A DNA stretch of 27,727 nt from Chara braunii (lineage: Eukaryota > Streptophyta > Charophyceae > Charales > Characeae): the NCBI GenBank assembly GCA_003427395.1, contig BFEA01000071.1, positions 1,881,320 to 1,909,046 of the forward strand, given 5' to 3'. Position 1 is the first letter of the stretch. Every line of letters begins with the position of its first letter. Below are positions 13,190 through 24,800 of this stretch, in pieces. The translations under genes were made by a program, and so were the position numbers. The notes beneath the pieces were generated by a model, which saw only the letters and a list, made by a program, of their open reading frames with translations, did no database searches and was not told the origin of the DNA.

Positions 13190-15154
13190 GGGCGCAGATG
13201 GACTGTATCTTGCCTTTCTTTAGAGGCATACTTCAGGGGACACCAAAGAACTCCCGGACAGGGGCAGATGTGTTTTAAGAGATGAGCCTTCTCCATGTTT
13301 CCACAAATTAATTGAAAATGATCACTATGCCGTATAAACGACAGAATCTCACATTGCCTATACTCTTCAAAGCCGAAGTGCATGATTCAAATTCTTTTTC
13401 CTACTGGATAAACCTGCAACCAACATACAAACTCCTTCATGGGACCAAATTGTATTTTCATCAATGGATACCTTTCACTGATAATCACTGATAAGAGCTT
13501 CTACAAACAACTGTAAGATTCCGCTGAGACAGTGACACACCATCCAAGATCCCTCCCGAATCTCCACACTCTCAGTACTAAACACAGCAATCGACCAAAG
13601 AGGACCTATCCAACATGAAAAACAATGGCATGAAAAGAAAAGAAAAAAGAAAAAAAAAAGCAAAAACGTGAACCGCACTGCAGTGACAAATTCATGGGGC
13701 TCTCCTGCTCTCACCTCTGTCTTCTTCTCCTCGCCATCCTTCCCCTCCACTTCAACTTCCTCTTCCACCTGTCATATGACAACACCAGGGCAGTCAGCAG
13801 AGACATACATCCATCCATCCCGCAATTACGCATACACCAAGAGTTCAATACACTTAGGGCTCCGGGAAACGTGGTTATAGGCTCCTCTTGCTCCAGTTCA
13901 GAATTAGCCCATGCTTCACACTTTCAAGACATGCGTATGTGCATTCAGCGCACCATAAAATGATACACAAATGCTTGACACATTCAAGACATGAATATGT
14001 TCATTCAGCGCGTTATAAAATGATACACTAATGGTTCTCGAAGTTTAGCTGCTTGAGCAGTGATACCTCTTGATTACGCCATGATACTGTCAAATTCTAA
14101 TGTAGGTAGGTATGCTCACACATCATATCATCTACTCTCTCCTTGCTTTCATGGCAAACAATCTTCTTTTTTTGCAGTATTGCTTGCATGATATTAGGAG
14201 CGGCCATGTAGGTTACCTTTTAATTGTTTTCTCATGTGGAACTATCGAAGGTATACAGTCTTTACTAATGGGTGTCTTTTGCGATTATTTGCAATCCCTA
14301 ACAAGTACACAGATACATGTATACAGGACTCCACTGAGGTGGTTGGTGGCACAGGTCCAACCATAATGAGGGCACGTCATTTCCCTTCTGACAATAGACA
14401 GCCCATCACCTCGTCTTTTCAAGTCTCCCCACCGTTACATTTATTCTCTTGGTTTCCAATTTATTCTCTTGGTCACCGAACTCATGGAACTGCTCACAAA
14501 TTCACAAGGTGACTATAAACCAACACTCCAGAGAAACAAGTAATTTTTTTTTTTCCCCTCTTGGTCACCGAACTCATCGAACTACTCACAAATTCACAAA
14601 GTAGACATAAACCAACACTCCAGAGAAACAAGTAAATTCCAACTCGTCGGAATCCAGACACCCGACAGCATAACCCCAGAACCGGAATGGTTCATCCACC
14701 ACTCAATCTTTTACCTCTTTGTCACGGCTCAGCTCCTTCCAAGTGTAAATCGGGAAAGAAATGAACTGAGAGTACTGCCTGATCAAGTTCTCAACTCTTT
14801 GCTGCTCCGTGTACTCGAACTTGCAGTCAGGCTGAAAATCACAATCAGACCCAGTGCAGACACACAACACAGCACAGTGGATTTAGTGCTACTTCAGCGT
14901 GCACACACAACACTCACAATCCAGCTGGCAGTCTCTACATGGGCTCCATGCAGTGCACAAATTGAATGAGCGGACATACAAGAATGCACCTATCAGCCCA
15001 TACACAGGCTTCTCTGTTCCCTCGCGCCAAGTGAGATGCAAATTTGTGAGAACACCCAAAGAGAGAGCAGTTCCAAAGTTTGCAATGTCGATGCCTGATG
15101 GTACTTGGAGCCTGCTTCTATCTAGAACTCAGTCATTAGCCCATTGCACAATTG

Positions 15155-15195
<41 letters not shown>

Positions 15196-17495
15196 GGAGA
15201 GGGAAAGAAAACACACATCCAAGCTTGGAGTTTCTAACTTGCTTGGAGCTTGTAACTAACTTGTCACAGGACAGACTCAAATGCACCCAAAAAGACAAAG
15301 AAGAGGTCGCCCCTGCCGGAGAGAAAAAAGTGCACCCAGCTTGGCGAGCGATTGGAACTTATTTGTCACAGAACATACTGACATACACAAAAAAAGGATT
15401 CCAACAAAAACAAAAACAAAAACATCAAGTATATGTCAGATGCTCACCTTGAGGTGAAGCGTGACCTTTGTGCCCCTGGGAAGTTCTGGAGCATCAGGCA
15501 GCTCTTTAATAGTGTAACTTGAACTATCAGCTACAGATTCCCATTCCCAAACTGCTCCAGACTTTGGGCTCTTCGTGGTCACTGTCACCTGTCAACCACC
15601 ATTCACAGCATCCAGTAAGCAAATGCTATCCTCTGAACAAAGTTTAAGAAACATATCTTTCTCTCCGCACTGCACCACCATTTGGGGCTTCACAGTTGCA
15701 TGAATGCAATCACTGTCCCTGGTCAACACCATTAATGACAAGCACAAAGCAAAGGCAGTTGCTGCAAACACAAAGTAAAGCCGGTGACCAATATCCTCCT
15801 CTCTTCTTCCACTCCTACACTGTTCTAAACTAGAGAGCTGTATGCACTCACACCTTCCATCCAACGTTTATCAAGTGCTACCATGGTCTCATGGTGCACC
15901 CCAAAAAACTGTGGCGCCATTTGTTCAGCACACGGGTTTGCTGCCTCACTGAACCAATCAGACACCCGCCCAAGATGCTACATCCCAACCTGATTACGAT
16001 CAGGAAACCAACTTTCTTCATGTTAACCTACGACAAACCTGCGTGGCCTTGAACAAAAGGTTGCTTAGCTGGTCTTTGTACATTGTAACCACTGAGCAGT
16101 ATGAAATCAGAAGCGTGGATTCACCCCAACCCCAACACAATCCCATAGTCATAAATCAGTAACACTTAGAAAATAGATACCAAGTGGCACACTCTACACG
16201 TAGGACAAGATGCCAACCGCATCGGATAGGACAGACAGGAAAGGCACAACCCAACAGCAACAAGCCAATGCAAACAAGTTCCCGCTTCCATGAATATTTA
16301 ACTTACAACAACAAGGCAGGCAAGGCAAACTCTCTCTCTCCCTCTCTCTCTCTCTCCTTCCCCCAAGCAAAAGGACAAATTCTCCCAGATGTTCACAAAC
16401 CTTGTCTGCAACAAGAAAAGCTGAATAGAATCCAACACCAAACTGCCCAATCAAATTGTTTTCCGTAGAACCCTCTTTATTATCCTGCAGAGAAAGAATT
16501 CAAAAGTACAGCACACAACCACCACATGCAAAAGTCGATGTCAATTCCATCAGCAGGAAGAATAACCCAATGCTGACGATGATAAAGCACCAGGTTACAT
16601 AGCTCACCAGGTCATGCTTCGCGCAAAAACAGCCAAGTTTCACAGAACGCACCAACAATAGTGGCATGCCCACACAATCCATTGTACGAGTTCTCGGCTG
16701 CTAAACTCCACCAACATAAACACATTCTCGGCCTTGAGAGATCCATCTACTGACACACTGGTTACCCCTTCTACCTAGTGAGCAGACCAAAATACTGCGA
16801 TGGAAACACAGAATGTCAACGCAGCTGTGCTGCTGGAGTCTCGCAGACACTGAAGTCACAGATTTAGCACGTACATCAAACTGGCTATTGATGAACGAAA
16901 CGATGATCTCTCTAATAGAGGGTCTGTTGTGACGGTCCCACGCGAGCACCCGCTGCCAGTGTTGGGAAAAGTCAAGCGGGCCCAGGGCCCATGCTAGGAG
17001 CAGGTGGCGAAACGGCACCGCGGCCAAACGGGTCGGGAGCGGGTGGACCGTGGGAGAATCAGGAGGGCGCCACGGTTGGGTAGGCTGGTAGAGGGAACGC
17101 AGTCGTGACGGGGGAGTGTCAATGGAGGCGGTATGGGTTGGCGTGGGGCCTTTCACATTTGACGAGGGAGTGATGTTTGGCGCCCGCGCTATCCGACCGT
17201 CCGTTCCTGCTGCATCGCATCCGGACATGCGTGTTACTTGCGTGCACTGCTGCGTGGCGTTACGCCTCTCTCTCTCTCTCTCTCACGAGAAGCGGGATCG
17301 GGACGAAGCGGGGATCGGCGAGGCGACGTCAGGGATGCGGGAAAGGAGTCGACAATCTCTCTCTCTCTCGTGTCAGGAGGCGGGGATCAACGACACGAGG
17401 GGACCGAGGACGCAACGAGTGCGATCAGGCCCTCTCACTCTCTCTCTCTTTCTCAACGAGGAGCGGGATTGGGACGAGGCGGCTGACGAAGGTAT

Positions 17496-17571
<76 letters not shown>

Positions 17572-18799
17572 AGCGGGATGGGGACGGGGCGGGGATCGAC
17601 AACGCCACGAGAGGGATCAGGGACTCTCTCTCTCTCTCTCACGAGAAGCGGGATCGGGATAAGGCGGGGATCGACGACGGGACGACGGGGATCCGGGAAA
17701 GGAGGAGTCAACTCTGGTTTAGTTAAAACTGCTGGCCACTTGCTCAAATCTCCACAGTCCCCCTTTATTCACAGTAGTAGTATCACATCCGCCTTAAGAT
17801 TCCCATAAAATATATTCAAATTCCTTTGCCACGGCTTCAAGACCCAATAAAAATTTAAGCGAAAAGGAGGCTATGCACAAAAAACCTGCCACTAATCACA
17901 TACCGAGGGTAAATTTCTGTGCCAAGGGGTGGACGGTTCCAAGAAACTGCTAAACACTACCACTCCGACTTGTTGCTGCCATTTCTAGACAGAGCGCACA
18001 TGCTATACACACAGCCTTAGTCTGGTCAAGTTTTCATCAAGAAATTGGGAAAAGTGCAATTGTGCGCATGCAAGACCCATTTTTTCAGATTTAATTGTCT
18101 CACAAAGGATATCAGCGCGACGGTTCTCAGCACCTGGTCCGAACAGGGTGAACTGAAGGAGAAGTAGGGGGAATGGGCATTATGAGCCGATCACTGACCT
18201 TCAAAGCCTGCACGAACTTCGCAGTACCACTCTGAGCAATTGTTCCCAAACTCTCCACCAGTTCCTCCCTTGTCATTCCAATTCCAGTATCCCTGAAAGG
18301 GGATGAGCAAACAAGCAAAAAATGACATCGAAATGAGAAAGTATTCTTTGATCGGCCTACAACATCCGCTCTGATGTTCCAGTGGTTCACCCCTCAGTAT
18401 CCATTCTGACGTTACAACGACAATGGACAACAAAACGGGAGGAGAAAGCATATTCCTTAAGACTCCACCCTGGATGGTATGTAGAACAGTATTCGTAATT
18501 TCATCGAGAGACTGTGCACCTCCAATCCAAAGCACGAGCTTCGCATTGCGTCTCAATGTCAAAAAAAATTTAGAAAACACAGTTGGCTCTAGAAACCATC
18601 CACAACAACGAAGACCAGAGCCGTTTTCAAAATTTAGTTAATTTAGTTTGTACAGCATTCAGAGGCACTGCAGACAGGCTGGGTCAAAGAGCTGTCTCCC
18701 TTCGAAAACCGGGTAAGTACAGAGCAAGCACAGATGCACTTGGCCTTAAAAGTACTCAAAAGGTCTAGATTCGCTGAAGTTTCCACCAAACTAAACACC

Positions 18800-18852
<53 letters not shown>

Positions 18853-21800
18853 GACTGAAAAAAACAAAAAGAAAATGCTGGCTCAAAGATCTGGTACTCC
18901 CCGAAAACACACATACACACACACACAAGACTGAAAAAAACAAAAAGAAAATGCTGGCTCAAAGATCTGGTACTCCCCGAAAAGAAAACGAAAGAAAAAA
19001 AAAGCACACACACACACACACCCCACTGAAAAGAACAAAAAGAAAATGCTGGCTCAAAGATCTGGTACTCCCCAAAAAAGAAAAAGAAAGAAAAAAAGAA
19101 GATATGGCAGAGTCCGCACTACCAGACCAGCAGCAATGGTAACGAAGACCCCAGAACACGTCTTCCGAGAGCATCAGAGCATCATCGTTATTCCACAATT
19201 CAGAAGCTGTTTCCTTAACTCTGCACGTTTAGCCTTCAGCCTTCAGTCTTTAGGAAACATGTTTTCGAACTTTTTCGAGAAGACCCAGAGAGGGAGGGAG
19301 GGAGGGTTTTGTTGACAGATAACTCTCCCACTACTTTTCTTACACCGTAACCTCCCCTCCTCCCCTTCTCTTCTCACACCTTTCCTGACTCTTACTCAAC
19401 CTTCCAAGCATTACCTAGCAGCACCCAAGCCTCGTGCACATTTCTCCCCCCCCTTTAGTCTAAACCTCGAATACCCCTCTGCCATGCAGAAAAATCCAAT
19501 TCCCGGTTACACATTCTGAATTCAAATGAAAAATTATTGGCACTCAGGGTACACTTCTTGGGGGCTACGACATACGTGATCTCAATGGTCCCTGCCTCCT
19601 TGTCCGCCTTGACGCGAATCTCCAACTCAGGGTCCCCGGCAAGCAAAGATGCATCCGTTACGCTCAGAAAGCGGAGCTTGTCCAGTGCATCACTTGCATT
19701 GCTGCACAAGCGGACAAAACAACAAACCAGCAAATCACACACATAATAGTCAGTGATTCAGAACCCGAGCCAAAGGCAAAAAACCTCTTGCACAAGATAA
19801 TTCACTCTCGATCATCCTCCCATTATTCATACTCGGACAATCTTGTGCAAGAGGCTTCATACTCTAACAATCTTTGGTACCTGGGGACTGTACATTTCAC
19901 AGAAATCGGCAAATCTCTTGCACAGCACAATACACTTGCGGCACCAGTCATCCTTGGACAGATTGAGAAACAAGGAAAGTGGACAATCTGCAACTACAAA
20001 TCACGCGCACTCACAACAAACCACTCCAACGCCAGCCAGAAAAGATATTATCACATCAGCACCCCCAGCAAACTCTACTCCAACGGATAACAAAATGGAG
20101 TCCCATGCCCCAACCATCACAGAACAAGCTGAGCTGGCACATGACATCACAGTCATCTCAACATCTCCAAGAGAGACGAGAAGAACACACCCAGGCAATT
20201 CTGACACATTTTACACCCAGCTGTTTGTAGCTACATCTTGCCAGTCCTTAAAACCACCAGTTACGTTTCACAGGCAAAGGCTTCCCAATGCTTCAAGTAA
20301 ACATTTTTTTGGATTAAGGTTTCCAACGATTTCAATACACCTACAATTACAATTGGATGAATGATACTCCGGACCTCAAGAGGCTGGTCGTGACAGGCCA
20401 AAAGGAAAAGCTAACACGCAATGGTTCATTCTATATTTGCACACACTGTCAGGGGAATCCGTACTACCTTCTTCCCTCGAATACAACATACGGTCATTCT
20501 AGCTGTATCTAGACTGATAGAGTCAAATATACAGCTATAATGAACGTACGTTGTATTCAGGCAAAGAAGGTAGGAAAAAGATGCTGACACACAGCCCGCA
20601 TGCCGGGAAGTACTGCTAGTTCAAACGCCAAAACTGAACTGCTAGTTTAACTGAACTGCTAGTTTAAACGCCAAAACTGAACTGCTAGTTTAAACGCCAA
20701 AACTGAACTGCTAGTTTAAACGCCAAAACTGAACTGCTAGTTTAAACGCCAAAACTGAGCTGCTAGTTTAAACGCCAAAACTGAACGAATGAGAGAACTC
20801 CCGACAACCCAGAGAACACCACAGTGACACTACCCGCTAGTGGCAACTAAGCCTGTCTGGCATTATCCTTAAAAATACCAAAAACCCTGATGAGACACGT
20901 GCTGGCACCCAGCTCACATGACTGAACGGTAACACGTGACTGTTGCTGAACAGGTCACGAGTTCAAGTCCTGACGGAATCTGATGAATACAATACTGTTA
21001 CTTAGTCGTCATTTCATTATTATGCTTATTCCAAATGCCGAGACGAAACAGGCAACATCATATACTTCATCGTTCCAAATATGGACCTATGCACGGCGCA
21101 CCATAACCAAATGAAGGATTTCGTTCAGCCAATGTTATTTTTTTCCCAACAAACATATTACATTATAACCATAATAATTTCACTACTATGCTTACTCTAC
21201 ATGCAGGCATACAACAGACAATAGGGACTCTGATATGAATTGGAGAGGGCAGCTACCTGATCAGCTCTCTGAGGAACACCTCTGGATGACTATACAACGA
21301 ATGAACAATGAGATCCAGAAGCCTGCTCACCTGCACTCACCGAAACAACAACTCAGTCAGATCCGGCGATGGAAAACACACGACGTAAAACACGTAAGTT
21401 GTGTACAAGTCACCACCCAGACTCTCCCTCAATGTTCCATTTTTGTCACCTTTCCACAGCTGCTGCAATGATACCCTGCTTCCACTCTGCAAACGTATCC
21501 ACTGAACAACACCAACTCGGTCAGATCCGGTGATGGAAAACACACGACGGAAAACAAAGGAGTCGTGTACAACCAGACTCCCTCAATGCTTCATTTTTTA
21601 CCTTTCCACAGCTGCTGCAATGAATACCTTTCTTCCACTCTGCAGACGTATCCACTGAATCCCTTGTAGACAGCTCCGCCAAGACGAATTCCAGAGAACC
21701 GGAGCTTTATCTCCGTCGAGACAAGATCTAAAGAAAAAGAGCGCTCGTTATGCTCTACCAAGTGCACATCTAAAGACTAGGAATGTTGTAACCTCCACCG

Positions 21801-24800
21801 AGACATGATGTAAACAAACTGAAAAGTTGTTCTCCAACAGACACGATGTAGAGGAAGGAGGTAATGGAGCGTCAATCTCAACCCGAATAAGATTTCAATA
21901 AGCAGAGCGTTGATCCCCCGGACCAGAAAGATTCGGAGAATGGGAGCATTCATAGCATTCATCTCCACCGAGACGATCTGACGTTGAGCGATGATCGCCA
22001 CCAAGACAAGATCAAGAGAGCTGCAACTGCTGGAAAACGGGTCGAGCGTCCCACCCAAGGAAAAAAAAAAAAAGAAAAAAAGAAAGACAGACAAGTTCAA
22101 GAGAGTTACCACCGAATAGATACTGCCAAGCCGAACATTCAGCTGACCCATTTCACACCTCGATAACCCATTTCACACCCCGATAACCCATTTCACACCC
22201 CGATAACCCATTTCACACCCCGATAAGCAACCTGTAACAGACAGACAATAACCCCCCCAACGATCGACAAAACCACGTCCTCGCTGAGCGGAAAATTACC
22301 AATTACTTCAGAAAAGCAGTAGCAACACTAATCAAATTCAGTGCGTGTTTTTGACACCAAATGCCTCCGACAGAACTTCGTGTTCCTCTCTCTCTCTCTC
22401 TCTCTCTGTGTGTCATGACGCGCAGTCATGATAGCTGTATCTGAGGCACCTTCCCGTCTAAACACGACGATAATGACCGGGGCGTTCCATTCGGGTGCAG
22501 ACGGTAGATGATCAAAATACCGCCAGATATGACAACCACCACCAGGGGCCAAGTCCCCCACTAGCAGCGTCGAATTTCCTCAAAGCCCGAATCTGGACGT
22601 ATTTGTGGGGATGTGCGGTTCACGCCATTTTCTGCACATCTCCCCAAACACGTCCAGATTCGAGCGTTGAGGGGAATCAAAGCTGCTGCTAGTGGGACTT
22701 GGCCCCAGGACGCGCTCCAGGCACGTTAGTGAGACCGCCAGCAGTGACTACTGCTGCACCACGGTTGTGCTCCGTATTGCATCTAAATCTCGAAAATTAA
22801 ATGGATATATACCCATTTCTGGAAAACCAAATGGATATACCCGAATCTGAAAAACTAAATCAGTTTTCCAAATCGGGAAATATATACACGAATATATCCA
22901 TATCAGCAAATCTAAATCGATATGCAGTCGATGAGAGGAAATAGCACCACCAACAACCACCAGCGCGGTAACAACATACACGAGCCCGTAAAGCTTAATT
23001 GGATGGAACGGATCAGAAAAATGGAGAATACGACACGCACCACCCAATAGCAGTGCCCAGCGTCATAATCAACCCCAACCTGATAAACAAATCGGGCGTG
23101 ATATAGAAGAGTGTCCTTCGGGACATCCATTAAAATTGGAACGATACAAAAAGATTGGCATAAAAAAAACAGAGAGAGAGAGAGAGAAGACGAATGACAG
23201 CTGCCAATAACACTGCTGCCAGTAACGCTGCTAGGCACCTAAGTCACGCACAATAAATCAGAAGAACAAACCGGAGACACTCCTCAGCAGTGGACCTAAC
23301 GAAAATGGGGCGGCGTGAAAGGCGGCGGAGAAACCAGACCGACAAACGTATAATGAGGAAACGGGGCCACGGACGGGGAAACATGTGGCACAGCGCATAT
23401 CCAGGTAACGGCGACCCTCAGAGAGCAGCCAGGTAACGGCGACCCTCAGAGAGCAGCCAGGTAACGCCGACCCTCAGAGAGCAGCCAGGTAACGCCGACC
23501 CTCAGAGAGCAGCCAGGTAACGGCGACCCTCAAAGACAGCCAGGTAAAAGGCGACCCTCAGAGAGCAGCGGAATGGATCATAATTTCTTTTTCTTTTCCT
23601 TTCCTTTTTCGGAAGGGTCGGCAAAGCGTGCCAACCCTACTGACAGGTTCAGAAATTTTGCCAGCCATCTGTCTTGATGTCCATACGGTGCACGACCTAA
23701 CCGTGCACAGCATATATGAAGGCAACTGACCCTTTTCGAGTCATGATAAGTAATTTCCAACTGCGACAGCATAGAGAAAATCAATGGCCACAAGGCCAGG
23801 CGAGAGGGGTTAAGGGGATGTGTACACTACAGTGCAGTACCGCCAGCGCGAGGCCAAACGCTGCGAGGCTCGCGCATTCATTAGAGAGATGAACGTTACA
23901 GAAGCTGATGCACGAGCGGCGACACCATAGCCCGTTAGACGCTCACCGATGTAGGATGATATCCTTACATTATGCTCCCTCTTGCAATCCTTTCCTTACA
24001 CCACCAGTACTACCTTCTTCCCTCGAATACAACGTACGGTCATTATAGCTGGATCTAGACTGAAAGGTGCTTCAAATACAGCTATAATGACCGTACTTTG
24101 TATTCGGGGGAAGAAGGTAGGCCCACCTATCAGCGGCGAAAAAAATACAGTAGGAACTTTTCTAGTCGGATGAATTCGGGTGCCTGTAGTGGCTCGTACG
24201 TTTTGTGGCTTGTTAACAGGGGAACAACTGTAGGAAGTAATGGTGCTTTTTTAAAGCTCATAATAAAAAGTTGGGCCACAATTACGGGAAACGTGACACA
24301 TACGGCAAATCGATTATCTGGGCAACGGCGACACTCAGACAGAACGGAACGAATCATAATTTCAGCTGAAACCAGAGAATGTACGAACGCCGAAAAAAAT
24401 TCAAAAAAAAAGAAACAAATCTACGGGCATAACCAGGTCGTAGGATTTTTATTTTTTTGCCTTGATTCGTCGATTCTTCTCCCGCAGTAAACCATTCTCG
24501 CTACCTTCTCCCGGACACAAAGCCCCAGCATCGTAACTGTATCTGACCGGAAAGATACAAAGATTCATGACAAGGGAGCGTTGGGTGTGAGGCAAGACGA
24601 CAGTCGGATTCTATCGGTGGGCCAAGGTTGATGAGGGCGCGTAGGGTTCCATAGGTGGCCAAAGAGGTCGGTCTCTCTCGAGGCATACTCACAACATAAA
24701 GACTTTCCTAATCGGATCTGAATGCAATCACACTTTCAGACATGAACCGTGCATAGATAGGCGGGGGGAGCCGAGGATGGTGAAGAGGAGGAAGGAAGGA

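Larger units (their letters stand above)
13769..14714 (-). other. HSP90C intron 7
   Basis: A 946-bp intron (GTAAAA...gacag) with two tandem duplications (13922-14033 and 14466-14635). Otherwise unremarkable and non-coding. Confidence 0.8.
19702..21256 (-). other. HSP90C intron 2 (1.56 kb)
   Basis: Lies between exons 2 and 3 (GTAGCT...gtgcag). It carries a hairpin (19784-19854), a MITE (20467-20570), a 26-bp minisatellite (20613-20785) and a SINE fragment (about 20897-20988). No coding signal. Confidence 0.8.

Noticed and set aside
17116-17808. 230-codon plus-strand open frame
   Set aside because: It runs through a GC-rich minisatellite with CT and CA runs; its SLSLSL and THTHTH stretches are simple repeat translations, and it lies within an HSP90C intron.
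23401-23568. Regular 28-bp repeats resembling a CRISPR
   Set aside because: Units abut directly with no unique spacers, the genome is eukaryotic and no cas genes are present; it is a minisatellite.
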